DNA from: Brenneria sp. hezel4-2-4
GTDB lineage: Bacteria > Pseudomonadota > Gammaproteobacteria > Enterobacterales > Enterobacteriaceae
Length of the DNA stretch: 64,000 nt
Direction of reading: 5' to 3'
NCBI RefSeq assembly: GCF_013155275.1
Contig: NZ_JABJXS010000004.1
Coordinates: 248,001-312,000, forward strand
In this document: positions 36,520 to 45,583 of the stretch, in pieces
Layout of the letters: each line of letters opens with the position of its first letter
Numbering within the stretch: the first letter of the stretch is position 1
Notes under the pieces: model-generated
Told to the model about the DNA's origin: nothing
The model's input: the letters and a program-made list of their open reading frames with translations, nothing else
The model's database searches: none
Translations under genes and position numbers: made by a program

Positions 36520-38198
36520 GTCATCACCTTACCGCGCCCGCCGGACAACCGCTGCTGAACGTACGGGAGCTAAGCGTGACGTTCCCCGGCGGCGGACAAG
36601 GGCCGGTGGAGTCGGTAAAAAACCTCAGTTTTCAGGTTAACGCCGGTGAAATACTGGCGCTGGTCGGCGAATCAGGCTCAGGGAAATCGGTCACCGCCCG
36701 GTCGCTGGTCGGGCTGGCGGGGGAACATGCCGACGTTCGCGCCACGGCCCTCGATCTGCTGCGCCATGACGGCAGCCGCTGCGACCTGCGTTACCTGACC
36801 GATCGCGACTGGCGGCATATCCGCGGCCGCGAGATTGGCTTTATTTTGCAGGATGCGCTGGTATCGCTCGATCCGTTACGCAAGATCGGGCAGGAAGTGG
36901 CCGAACCGATCCTCACCCACCGCTTGCTGCCGCGCACGGAGATTGCCGGACGGGTCGCGGCGCTGCTGGAGCAGGCAGGGATCCCCGACCCGGCTAACCG
37001 AGCCGCCCAGTATCCGCATGAACTCTCCGGCGGCTTACGCCAGCGGGCGCTTATCGCTTCCGCTCTGGCCGGCGGCCCTCAATTGCTGATTGCCGATGAA
37101 CCCACCACGGCGCTGGACGCCACGGTACAGCAGCAGGTGCTAAAGGTGTTTACCGCACTGGCGCGGGCCGGTCACGGCGTGCTGCTGATCACTCACGATC
37201 TGGCGGTGGTCTCGCAGGTGGCCGACCGCGTGATGGTGATGCAAAACGGATCGCTGGTCGAATCCGGCACGGTCGGTCAGGTGCTTTCCGCACCGAAACA
37301 TCCTTATACCCGCCGTTTGCTGGCGGCGATCCCGACCGCGGCAACGCGCGGCGACTGGCTGGCGGGTGAAAATCCGCTCCACGATCTTCCTGCCGGCGTT
37401 TTGTCATCGGTCGCCGCCTCCCATGGCGAAACGCTATCCGACACCGCTCTGCACGTGGATCAGGTATCCGTTGCCTTTACCCGCCCCGACGGCAGCCGTA
37501 TGGATGCCGTCAACCGGGTATCGCTGGAAGTGAAACGTGGGGAAACGTTGGGTATTGTCGGCGAGTCCGGCTCGGGAAAAACCACGCTGGGGAAAATTAT
37601 TCTGGCCTTGCAAAAACCGGATCGCGGCGAGGTACGGCTGGCGGAGCGCCCCTGGAGCGCCTTGCCGGAACATGAACGCCGCCCGCTGCGCGCCCGTATT
37701 CAGACCATCACCCAGGATCCGCTCGGCTCGTTCGATCCGCAATTTACCGTGGCGCAAATCCTCCGGCAGCCGCTGCGATTACGCCGCGATCTCAGCCAGG
37801 CGGATCGGCAACAGCGCATCCTGACGCTGCTGACGTTAGTCGGGCTGACGCCGGATCTGCTGTCGCGACGGCCGACGGCGCTTTCCGGCGGCCAGCGGCA
37901 GCGGGTCTCGATCGCCCAAGCGCTGGCCTCCGAGCCAGACCTGCTGATCTGTGACGAACCGGTTTCCGCGCTGGACGTCACCACCCAGGCGCAAGTATTG
38001 GATCTGCTGGTGGCGCTACAACGTCAGTTGCAGCTTTCCATGCTGTTTATCTCCCACGATCTCGGCGTGGTGCAACATATGAGCCACCGCATTGCGGTGA
38101 TGAAAGACGGTGAAATCGTGGAAACCGGCGATGTCGAGCAGATATTCAGCCAACCGCAGCACCCTTATACGCGGCTGCTGCTGTCGACGGTGAACTAG
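36516..38198 (+). CDS. ABC transporter ATPase, two fused ATP-binding domains
   Basis: A 560-residue protein holding both ATPases of the importer in one chain, the DppD-like and DppF-like halves. Each half has a Walker A (GESGSGKSVTA near residue 52 and GESGSGKTTLG near 350), signature (LSGGLRQRALI and LSGGQRQRVSI) and Walker B (LLIADEPTTALD and LLICDEPVSALD). The oligopeptide-type C-terminal motif HPYTRRLL/HPYTRLLL follows each. Fused ATPases of this kind (as in GsiA and YejF) usually serve a single importer. The gene ends the operon; a strong hairpin separates it from a convergent chemoreceptor gene. Confidence 0.92.
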   Translation: MSHHLTAPAGQPLLNVRELSVTFPGGGQGPVESVKNLSFQVNAGEILALVGESGSGKSVTARSLVGLAGEHADVRATALDLLRHDGSRCDLRYLTDRDWRHIRGREIGFILQDALVSLDPLRKIGQEVAEPILTHRLLPRTEIAGRVAALLEQAGIPDPANRAAQYPHELSGGLRQRALIASALAGGPQLLIADEPTTALDATVQQQVLKVFTALARAGHGVLLITHDLAVVSQVADRVMVMQNGSLVESGTVGQVLSAPKHPYTRRLLAAIPTAATRGDWLAGENPLHDLPAGVLSSVAASHGETLSDTALHVDQVSVAFTRPDGSRMDAVNRVSLEVKRGETLGIVGESGSGKTTLGKIILALQKPDRGEVRLAERPWSALPEHERRPLRARIQTITQDPLGSFDPQFTVAQILRQPLRLRRDLSQADRQQRILTLLTLVGLTPDLLSRRPTALSGGQRQRVSIAQALASEPDLLICDEPVSALDVTTQAQVLDLLVALQRQLQLSMLFISHDLGVVQHMSHRIAVMKDGEIVETGDVEQIFSQPQHPYTRLLLSTVN

Positions 38199-38279
38199 CC
38201 GGACGACTGACGAGTTGGAAACGCGCTTGATAACAGCCGCCCCCGACGTTGGCTTGCCGACCAATCAGAGGGGTGTTCA

Positions 38280-38309
38280 GCAGGCGTTTGGCGAACGCCA
38301 AACGCCTGC
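38280..38309. terminator. Bidirectional hairpin between convergent genes
   Basis: GCAGGCGTTTGGC (38280-38292), loop GAAC, GCCAAACGCCTGC (38297-38309): a perfect 13-bp stem between the double ATPase gene and the chemoreceptor gene. It has no T-run, so it probably ends transcription from both sides with help or protects 3' ends. Confidence 0.65.
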
Positions 38310-38331
38310 CATCAGCCAACCGGCAACGCGG

Positions 38332-39885
38332 CTATACCGACGCGGGCAGATAGCCGGCGGATTCGTTGACGTGGAACTTATCCACCGTGCGAGACAGTTC
38401 CTGAGCCTGATCGCTCAGCGACTTCGCCGCCGCCAGCGCTTCTTGCACCAGCGCCGCATTCTGCTCCGTGCTCTGATCCATCTGAGATACCGCCAGGTTG
38501 ACCTGCTCAATCCCCGAACTCTGTTCTGAGCTGGCCGAGCTGATCTCGCCCACCATTGCAGTCACCCGCTGTACGCTCTCGACGATCTCGCTCATGGTAT
38601 CGCCGGCGCGCTTCACCAGCTCCGTGCCTTCGCCGACTTTGGATACCGAATCATCAATCAGGTTTTTGATCTCTTTCGCCGCCGATGCGGAACGCTGCGC
38701 CAGAGTACGGACTTCACTCGCCACCACGGCAAAACCCCGGCCTTGTTCGCCGGCACGGGCCGCTTCCACCGCCGCGTTCAACGCGAGAATGTTGGTCTGA
38801 AACGCAATGCCGTTGATAACGCCGGTGATATCCACGATCTTGCGTGAAGAAACATCAATGGAATCCATGGTGTCGACCACCTGTTTAACCACCGATCCGC
38901 CGCGTACGGCCACATCCGAGGCGGACACCGCCAGTTCATTGGCATGCCGCGCATTTTCGGCGTTCTGCTGAACGGTAGCGGTCAATTCCTCCATCGCGGC
39001 GGCCGTTTGCTCCAGCGCGCTGGCCTGCGACTCGGTGCGCGATGACAGATCTTCGTTGCCGGAAGCGATTTGCGCCGAAGCGGTAGCGATTGAGTTAGTG
39101 CTCCCGCGCACCTGACTCACCAGATGTGAAAGATTGTCGCGCATGATGCGGATAGCATACAGAATGCTGGTCTGGTCCCCGGCGCGCGTCTGCACGTCGA
39201 CCACCAGATTGCCGTCGGCGATTTGCCTGACCACATCCACCGCGTACTGCGGCTCGCCGCCCAACTGGCGCAACAGCGTACGCAACATATTCCATGCCAA
39301 CGCCGAAATAATCAGCAGCAATACGACGCCGATGGACAGCAGGATACCCGCGTTACGCCAGAAAGCCTGCTGAATATCGTCAATGTAGTCGCCATAGCCG
39401 ATGGTCCAGTCCCAAGGCTCGAATTTGATAACGGCATACAGCTTCTCAACCGGATCCTGAGTTCCCGGACGCGTGCCGTTGGCGATCACCGTACCGATTG
39501 TCTTGCCCTCCAGCGCTCCACGATAGCGTTCTCCGGCCTCTTTGCCGCCGTTGGCATCGACGATGCCCACGCGTTTGGGGTTGGGATGGACATAATTAAT
39601 GTCATTGGTGAAACCGCGCACGAAGAAATAGCGATCGCCCTGATGAAAACTGCTGATGGCGCGTTTGGCTTCACTTTGCGCCGCTTCAGACGATAACTGA
39701 CCGGTCTTTTCAAGATCGTAGGCTTTTTGTGCGGCGGCATGGGCGAGCTCTACCAGCGTCGAAAGCTGGCCGGTACGCTCCGTCATCATAGATTGGTACA
39801 GCGTGTTTAATGCAACCGCTGACAGTACAATTAACCCCAGTAATGTTGTTCCGCATAACAGAACGATGCGTGTTTGTAATTTCAT
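38332..39885 (-). CDS. Methyl-accepting chemotaxis protein with Cache sensor
   Basis: A 517-residue transmembrane chemoreceptor. TM1 is about residues 5-28, followed by a periplasmic single-Cache domain ([46 protein letters not shown]), TM2 near 192-214, a HAMP domain and the signalling hairpin with the invariant [42 protein letters not shown]. The start MKLQTRI at 39885 is preferred over the longer frame. Cache-type receptors with this motif often sense small organic acids. There is no C-terminal CheR-tethering pentapeptide. Convergence with the peptide-class importer suggests, but does not prove, a related ligand. Confidence 0.93.
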   Translation of the reverse strand: MKLQTRIVLLCGTTLLGLIVLSAVALNTLYQSMMTERTGQLSTLVELAHAAAQKAYDLEKTGQLSSEAAQSEAKRAISSFHQGDRYFFVRGFTNDINYVHPNPKRVGIVDANGGKEAGERYRGALEGKTIGTVIANGTRPGTQDPVEKLYAVIKFEPWDWTIGYGDYIDDIQQAFWRNAGILLSIGVVLLLIISALAWNMLRTLLRQLGGEPQYAVDVVRQIADGNLVVDVQTRAGDQTSILYAIRIMRDNLSHLVSQVRGSTNSIATASAQIASGNEDLSSRTESQASALEQTAAAMEELTATVQQNAENARHANELAVSASDVAVRGGSVVKQVVDTMDSIDVSSRKIVDITGVINGIAFQTNILALNAAVEAARAGEQGRGFAVVASEVRTLAQRSASAAKEIKNLIDDSVSKVGEGTELVKRAGDTMSEIVESVQRVTAMVGEISSASSEQSSGIEQVNLAVSQMDQSTEQNAALVQEALAAAKSLSDQAQELSRTVDKFHVNESAGYLPASV

Positions 39886-40050
39886 GGCGTCAGTTCCCTG
39901 CTGAATTTTTAGGATTATTCTTAGTATGAAAATCGCACTATACATTAAGGCTGTGTGTTACGCCATATTCAGCGACGAGATCGGCGGCAGGGCGAGAGAG
40001 GCGCCGCAAAGAGCAGGATTGATCCAGACGGTTTCACCGGCGGAGGCGCA

Positions 40051-40830
40051 TTAAAACGCCATCACCGCCTGTAAAAGGTTGCGCGCATAAGGGTGCCGCA
40101 CCTGCCCCAGCGTCGCAATATCATCGACCCGTTCAATGATATTGCCCTGCTGAAGAAAAATTACCCGCTGGCACAGATAAGTAATCGCGGTCAGATCGTG
40201 ACTGATAAACAGATAGGTCAGACCCAACTGACGGCGCAAGTCCGACAGCAAATCAAGGATCTGCACCTGCACGGTCACATCCAGCGCGCTGACCGCTTCA
40301 TCCAGCACCATAAAATCAGGTTTGCCGGCAATGGCTCTGGCGATACAAACCCGCTGCATCTGCCCGCCGCTGAGCTGGTGCGGAAAACGTTCACAGACAT
40401 CCTCCGTCAGCCCGACCTGTTCCAGCAACGTAATCACCTGCCGCCGCACATCGTCACGCCGGGGGGTTCCCTGAACCAATAACGGCTCGGACACAATGCT
40501 CAACACGTTCATAAAAGGGTTGGCCGACGAGGTGTAATCCTGAAAAACCGCGCTGACCCGCAAGTGTCTTTTACGTTGCGATTGCCAGAACCGCCGCGGC
40601 GCGTACAACTGCTGATCGCCCAGCCTGACCTGCCCGCTTTTAGGCGCCTCCAGCCCCAGTAAAATACGCCCCAGCGTACTCTTACCGCTGCCGCTCTCGC
40701 CGATAATGCCCAGGCACTCGCCGGCTCGTACGTCGAACGACACGCCGTTGAGTACCGGTAACCATTTGGCGGCGCCATCCTGGGAACGATAGCCGTGATG
40801 CACGTCGTTCACTTCAACCAATGTGTTCAC
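40051..40830 (-). CDS. nikE: Nickel-type ABC transporter ATPase NikE
   Basis: A 259-residue ATPase of the OppF/NikE class, last gene of the nikABCDE-like operon. Walker A GESGSGKSTLG, signature LSGGQMQRVCIARA, Walker B FMVLDEAVSALD (an Ala follows the catalytic Glu, where most relatives have Pro) and switch His in FISHDLTAITYL. NikE begins at a GTG that overlaps nikD by 17 bases. E. coli NikE is 268 residues. Specificity follows the binding protein. Confidence 0.85.
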   Translation of the reverse strand: MNTLVEVNDVHHGYRSQDGAAKWLPVLNGVSFDVRAGECLGIIGESGSGKSTLGRILLGLEAPKSGQVRLGDQQLYAPRRFWQSQRKRHLRVSAVFQDYTSSANPFMNVLSIVSEPLLVQGTPRRDDVRRQVITLLEQVGLTEDVCERFPHQLSGGQMQRVCIARAIAGKPDFMVLDEAVSALDVTVQVQILDLLSDLRRQLGLTYLFISHDLTAITYLCQRVIFLQQGNIIERVDDIATLGQVRHPYARNLLQAVMAF

Positions 40831-41674
40831 TTTCTACCTCCCGACGCGGCCTTTCCCGATCGTTTTGCGACATATCGACCAGTGTCTGATAACGCTGCTG
40901 CAACGCCTGACGCGACGCCACCAGATAGCGGGTATGTTGATGCCGAGGCTGATGCAGCACCTGCCGAACATCGCCCTGTTCCACCGCACACCCTTGATGC
41001 ATTACCAGCACCCGGTCGGCAATGCGATTGACCACGCCGAAATCGTGCGAAATAAAGATCATGGTGGTGCCCAGACGTTCGCGAATCGCGCGAAATTCCT
41101 CCATGATGTCGAACTGGGTCACCGAATCGAGCGCGGTAGTAGGCTCATCAGCGATCAGTAATTGCGGCTCCAGCGCCAACGCAATGGCAATCATGACCCG
41201 TTGCAGCATCCCGCCGCTGATCTGGCTGGGGTATTTATCAAATAACCGCGTGACATCACGCAGCCGGACCAGTTCCATCATCTCCAGCGCCATCTCGCGG
41301 GCGTCGCGCCTGTTCAGCGCCAGATGCGTCCGAAACGTCTCCACCATCTGGCCGCCGAGCGTCTGTAAGGGATCGAACGCGCTCATCGGATGTTGCAGGA
41401 TCATGCCGATAGTTTTACCCCGCAGGCGACGCATCGCCTCCGGCTCCTGCGCCAGCAGATCCGATCCATTCAACCAGGCCTGTCCCGACTGGGTAAACGG
41501 CGCGCCCAGCAGCCCCATAAGCGCACGGCAGGTCAGGCTTTTACCGCTGCCGCTTTCGCCGACGATGCCAAGACAGGCGTGGCGCGGCAGCGCGAAAGAA
41601 ATATCATGCAGCAGACCACGCCCCCCGGACTGAAGCCCGACCCGCAAATTCTCTACCCGTAATAGATCGCTCAT
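40814..41674 (-). CDS. nikD: Nickel-type ABC transporter ATPase NikD
   Basis: A 286-residue ATPase of the OppD/NikD class with Walker A GESGSGKSLTCRALMGLLG, Q-loop MILQHPMSAFDPLQT (the NikD-like form), signature ISGGMLQRVMIAIAL, Walker B LLIADEPTTALD and FISHDFGVV. The ATG overlaps the nikC stop by one base. It is slightly longer than E. coli NikD (254) at the C-terminus. Confidence 0.87.
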   Translation of the reverse strand: MSDLLRVENLRVGLQSGGRGLLHDISFALPRHACLGIVGESGSGKSLTCRALMGLLGAPFTQSGQAWLNGSDLLAQEPEAMRRLRGKTIGMILQHPMSAFDPLQTLGGQMVETFRTHLALNRRDAREMALEMMELVRLRDVTRLFDKYPSQISGGMLQRVMIAIALALEPQLLIADEPTTALDSVTQFDIMEEFRAIRERLGTTMIFISHDFGVVNRIADRVLVMHQGCAVEQGDVRQVLHQPRHQHTRYLVASRQALQQRYQTLVDMSQNDRERPRREVESEHIG

Positions 41675-42501
41675 CAGTGAGACTCCCGAGGGTCAAACGC
41701 ATCACGCAAACAGTCGCCCAGCAGATTAAATGCCGCCACCACCACCAAAATCGCCAGCCCCGGCGCCAGCATTTGCGTCGGATGGCTCATCATCACTTTC
41801 TGCGCTTCACTCAACATCGTTCCCCACTCCGCCGTCGGCGCCTGTACGCCCAACCCGAGAAACGACAGCGCCGAGATATTCAGGATCACCCAACCGGTAT
41901 CAAGCGTCGCCAGCACCACGATCTCCGATAGCGTATTCGGCAACAGATGACGCCGCAGGATAAACCACAGCGGCGTACCGCTGGCGCGCGAAAACAGGAT
42001 ATAGTTTTTTTGACCGTGCTTGATCACGATCCCCCGGATCATGCGGGTGTACCATGCCCACTTCACCAGAATATTAGCCAGGATCACATTAACGATCCCC
42101 ACGCCTAGGATCCCGACAATCGCCAGGATCATGATCTGGCTGGGAAACGACAGCATGATATCGCAGCAGCGCATCATGACTTCATCCAGCCGGCCGCGAA
42201 CATAGCCGGATAAAAAACCAAACACGCAGCCAATGACAATGGTGATCGCCATCGTAAGCAGCGCCAGAAAAAGCGTGGTCTGCACGCCGAACATCAGGCG
42301 CGACAACACGCAGCGCCCCAGATGATCGGAACCCAGCGGGAAGCGCGCGCTAACGTCGGCATATTTGCGCGCAATATTGATTTTATTGGGATCATTAGGC
42401 GCCAACCACGGGGCAAAAATACCGATAACCACCACGGCGATAATCACCAGCAGGCAGAGCAGCGCGACCTTATCGCGCAATAGTTTGTGCGAAAAATGCA
42501 T
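41674..42501 (-). CDS. nikC: Nickel-type ABC transporter permease NikC
   Basis: A 275-residue OppC/NikC permease: FPLGSDHLGRCVLSRLMFGVQTTL, the CDIMLSFPSQIMILAIVGILGVG helix, the NikC-like coupling segment AWYTRMIRGIVIKHGQKNYILFSRASG, and LSFLGLGVQAPTAEWGTML. One base separates it from the nikB stop. Confidence 0.88.
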   Translation of the reverse strand: MHFSHKLLRDKVALLCLLVIIAVVVIGIFAPWLAPNDPNKINIARKYADVSARFPLGSDHLGRCVLSRLMFGVQTTLFLALLTMAITIVIGCVFGFLSGYVRGRLDEVMMRCCDIMLSFPSQIMILAIVGILGVGIVNVILANILVKWAWYTRMIRGIVIKHGQKNYILFSRASGTPLWFILRRHLLPNTLSEIVVLATLDTGWVILNISALSFLGLGVQAPTAEWGTMLSEAQKVMMSHPTQMLAPGLAILVVVAAFNLLGDCLRDAFDPRESH

Positions 42502-42502
42502 A

Positions 42503-43435
42503 TTATCCCTCTTGCCGCAGAGCGGGATCCATCCAGCGCTGAACGATATCCACCAGCAAATTACATATTACAAACAGTACCGCCATCATCAGGATATAGG
42601 CTTGGATCACCGGATAATCACGATTGAAAATCGCCGAAATACATAACCGGCCGACCCCCGGCCAGGCAAAGATATTTTCGATAATCACCGTGCCGGCCAG
42701 CAATTGCGGAATACTCATCCCCAGCGCGGTAATACTGCTGTGCAGCGAATTCTTCAGGACGTGGCGCAGAATGATGCTTTTTTCCTTCAATCCGCGGGCG
42801 CGCGCATAGTACACATAATACTGCTGCATATTTTCCAGCATATTATTGCGGATCAAGCGGATATAGATTGCCACGTAAACCATGGACAGCGTGACGGCAG
42901 GCAGAATGATATGGGAGAACGTGCCGCTGCCGCTGGTCGGCAACAAATCCCACGATAGCGCAAACCACCAGATAAGCAGCAGCCCGAGCCAGTAACTGGG
43001 CATTGCCGTTCCGAGGAACACCAGCGTGCGGATCAGACGATCGAAAACGCTGTCTTTATAGACGGCGCTCAATACCCCCAGTGGAACGCTGACGCACAGA
43101 ATAATGACCAGAGACAGCGCGGCAAGCTCCAGCGTCGCCGGTAAACAGCGGGCTAGCTCATCCAGCACCAGGCGATTGTTGATGTAGGAATAACCGAAAT
43201 CCAGCCGCACGGCATCATATAGCCAATAGAGGTAGCGGATCAGAAACGGACGATCCAATCCCAACTGCTGACGCATCTCGGCGATGGACTCCGGCGTCGG
43301 AATAATTTCATTCACCCGCAGCGCGACTTCCGCCGGATCGGCTGGCACCAGATTCAATAACAAAAAAGACAGGAATGAGATCCCCAGCAAAATCGGTAAC
43401 GTCAGCAGCAAACGACGACAGAGATATCTTTTCAC
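42503..43435 (-). CDS. nikB: Nickel-type ABC transporter permease NikB
   Basis: A 310-residue OppB/NikB permease (E. coli NikB 314): KRYLCRRLLLTLPILLGISF, LGLDRPFLIRYLYWLYDAVRLDFGYSY, LARCLPATLELAALSLVIIL, and the very NikB-like C-terminal IIENIFAWPGVGRLCISAIFNRDYPVIQAYILMMAVLFV. The GTG at 43435 gives the family N-terminus; the longer frame to 43489 adds an unrelated stretch. A 126-base gap separates it from nikA. Confidence 0.9.
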   Translation of the reverse strand: MKRYLCRRLLLTLPILLGISFLSFLLLNLVPADPAEVALRVNEIIPTPESIAEMRQQLGLDRPFLIRYLYWLYDAVRLDFGYSYINNRLVLDELARCLPATLELAALSLVIILCVSVPLGVLSAVYKDSVFDRLIRTLVFLGTAMPSYWLGLLLIWWFALSWDLLPTSGSGTFSHIILPAVTLSMVYVAIYIRLIRNNMLENMQQYYVYYARARGLKEKSIILRHVLKNSLHSSITALGMSIPQLLAGTVIIENIFAWPGVGRLCISAIFNRDYPVIQAYILMMAVLFVICNLLVDIVQRWMDPALRQEG

Positions 43436-43561
43436 ACAACAACCTATAATTTCGCAGATCCGGCAATATAGAGAAACCGCAAGCGGCATGGCTGGGATCT
43501 ATCCGTTACCCGCAACCCACGCCCACAGGCGTCTGTCGACAGATAACGGATCTATCAGGGC

Positions 43562-45163
43562 TTAGTCGCGGTACATGCGATCAAACGGGATCTCAAATTG
43601 CGATGGATTGAACGCGACGCCTTTCAGGCTCTTCACATGCACCGCCCGGTTACGTTCATAGGTCAGCGGAATATAGACCGCCTCTTCATGCAACGTGGTC
43701 AGTACATAGCGATACAGTTCCTGCCGCTCTTTCTCATCGGTGGTGATCAACGCGCGCGTAATGCTGCTATCAATCTGCGTTTTCTGCGTCAGTCCCTGTT
43801 GCGCCGCGTAATCGCCATAGACCGGCAATTTCATGCCAGACAAGAACGACTGCGGATCGTAAGGCGTTCCCCAGGAGATGTTGAATACGATATCGAATTT
43901 ACCGGCTTTCTGACGGTCGCGATATGCCTGTTCCTCTTCGCCATGCAGTTTGAGTTCGATACCCAGCTCAGCGAATTCATTTTGCAGATATTCGGCGATA
44001 ACCTTCTGTGAAGCGGTATTACTGTCATAGTAAATTCCAACGGACAGCGGTTTGCCCTCTTTCTGCCGCCAGGTTTGCCCGCTTTTCTGTTGCCAGCCTG
44101 CCGCATCCAGCAGTTTTTTTGCCTGATCCAGATCGTAGGCATAAGGCTTGAGATCGATATTGCTGTACGGCACATTTTTCGCCAGCAGCGTATCGGCAGG
44201 GACTTCACTGCCGTTAAAAATCCCTTCCGCGATATCAACTTTATTTACCGCATGTTGCAACGCCTGACGTACACGCATGTCCTTCAGATTTTCCGACGTC
44301 GTATTCATCAACAGCATTCGGGTCGAAACCGGCTCAGACAGTTGGGTAGTAAATTTTTTGTCTTTGCTCAGCCGTTCAAAAGCATCGGCATCGATCATAT
44401 TTTTACCGTAAATCAGCTCGATTTCGCCTTTCTGCAAAGCCAGCAAGCGGGTTTGCGTATCCGGGATGACTTTCATCACCACCTTTTCCAACTTCGGCTT
44501 TTCGCCCCAGTAAAGAGGATTGAGCGTGAATACCGCATATTCGTCGGTTTTGTGTTCGCTCATCACGTAGGGGCCGGTGCCGATATACGCGTTCACCCCG
44601 TGCCGGGTTCCCCCTTCTTTCATTGCCGCGGGAGAAATAAAACGCATCGGCCGGGTAACCGCCAACTCAATCAGGAAAGGGTAGTAGGCTTCTTTCAAGG
44701 TAAAGCGCAGACGATGTTCATCCAGCGCTTCAACCTTATCAATGATGCGCACCATCTCCAGCCAGCCATGACGTTCGCGGTTATCCAGTATCGCATCGAT
44801 ATTCTGTTTCGCCGTCTGTGCGTTGAATGCCGCGCCATCGCTGAATTTGACATCGGAACGCAACGTAAAGGTATAGACCTTACCGTCCGCCGACGTTTCC
44901 CATTTTTCAGCCAGCCAGGGTTCAATCCCTTGCGGCGTGACCTTGACCAGTGACTCATACAACATGTTCTGCGCCCAGATCTCACCGGAATAAATATGCG
45001 GATTGAGATCGCGGGTATCGCGGAAATTGGCAAAAGTCAGCGACTGAGGCTCCTGTGCGACGACAGAATTGGCGAATACAGGGGAGAGGCAGAGCAGCAG
45101 AGAGGTAACGAGACGACGGGATTTGCTTTTCCCGTCATGAAGAGCATTTTTCAATTTATACAT
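43562..45163 (-). CDS. nikA: Nickel-binding-type periplasmic protein NikA
   Basis: A 533-residue SBP_bac_5 protein with a signal peptide (cleavage near SVVAQEP). It aligns by eye along its length with E. coli NikA: LNPHIYSGEIWAQNMLYESLVKV, TFTLRSDVKFSDGAAFNAQTAKQNIDAILDNRERHGWLE, EAYYPFLIELAVTRPMRFI, GTGPYVMSEHK, YWGEKPKL, GEEEQAYRDRQKAGKFDIVFNISWGTPYDPQSFLSGMKLP and HEEAVYIPLTY. NikA binds nickel as a complex with small organic chelators. No nikR gene and no clear NikR operator are seen; instead a Fur-like site lies about 85 bases upstream, so import of an iron- or metallophore-type complex is also possible. Confidence 0.87.
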   Translation of the reverse strand: MYKLKNALHDGKSKSRRLVTSLLLCLSPVFANSVVAQEPQSLTFANFRDTRDLNPHIYSGEIWAQNMLYESLVKVTPQGIEPWLAEKWETSADGKVYTFTLRSDVKFSDGAAFNAQTAKQNIDAILDNRERHGWLEMVRIIDKVEALDEHRLRFTLKEAYYPFLIELAVTRPMRFISPAAMKEGGTRHGVNAYIGTGPYVMSEHKTDEYAVFTLNPLYWGEKPKLEKVVMKVIPDTQTRLLALQKGEIELIYGKNMIDADAFERLSKDKKFTTQLSEPVSTRMLLMNTTSENLKDMRVRQALQHAVNKVDIAEGIFNGSEVPADTLLAKNVPYSNIDLKPYAYDLDQAKKLLDAAGWQQKSGQTWRQKEGKPLSVGIYYDSNTASQKVIAEYLQNEFAELGIELKLHGEEEQAYRDRQKAGKFDIVFNISWGTPYDPQSFLSGMKLPVYGDYAAQQGLTQKTQIDSSITRALITTDEKERQELYRYVLTTLHEEAVYIPLTYERNRAVHVKSLKGVAFNPSQFEIPFDRMYRD

Positions 45164-45583
45164 AGTAATAATCCATTTACCTAAAAAGCACCAAAGCGCG
45201 GAAAAAAATCAACGTAAAACAGGCCATATTTTATCCATAAGGCCGTTCAAATGATACTGATTATCGTTTAAGAAAATATGATTTAGCGCAGAGAAATTGA
45301 ACGACATCCATGCTTGACATCGGCTTAATACCAGGCAATTTCCGCACAATAGGTTTTGAGGGAATAACACTCTAATTTTTCATGTAGATACCGCTATAGC
45401 GCGTTACGAACTTCGGCTTTTGGACGAAGCAGAGAACGCCAGAGTGCCTTGAGCGCCCTGACTCGCCGGCAAAGAGGACGAGCGGCGGCGTATATCGTCG
45501 ATAGCGGGGATCTGAGATTTATCGCCTGTTTTCGCTTACCGGGGCAACCCTGACGAAAGCAGGCGACGGGGGGATTTAAAGAC
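45164..45583. other. Intergenic region upstream of nikA
   Basis: About 420 bases between the second chemoreceptor gene and nikA, holding the nik promoter region. Besides the Fur-like site, 45408-45426 carries the inverted repeat CTTCG/CGAAG around GCTTTTGGA. A minus-strand frame of 86 codons (45394-45654) partly overlaps the end of the chemoreceptor gene; its very basic, Arg-rich product has no recognisable relative, and I do not call it a gene. Confidence 0.45.
45247..45265. promoter_or_regulatory. Fur-like site upstream of nikA
   Basis: TCAAATGATACTGATTATC matches the 19-bp Fur consensus at 14 positions, with 13 of 15 in the core ATGATAATCATTATC. It lies about 85 bases before the nikA start. 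Weaker than the siderophore-locus boxes, so it is a candidate. Confidence 0.45.

Noticed and set aside
45164-45400. NikR operator before nikA
   Set aside because: I looked for GTATGA and TCATAC half-sites at NikR spacing and did not find them.
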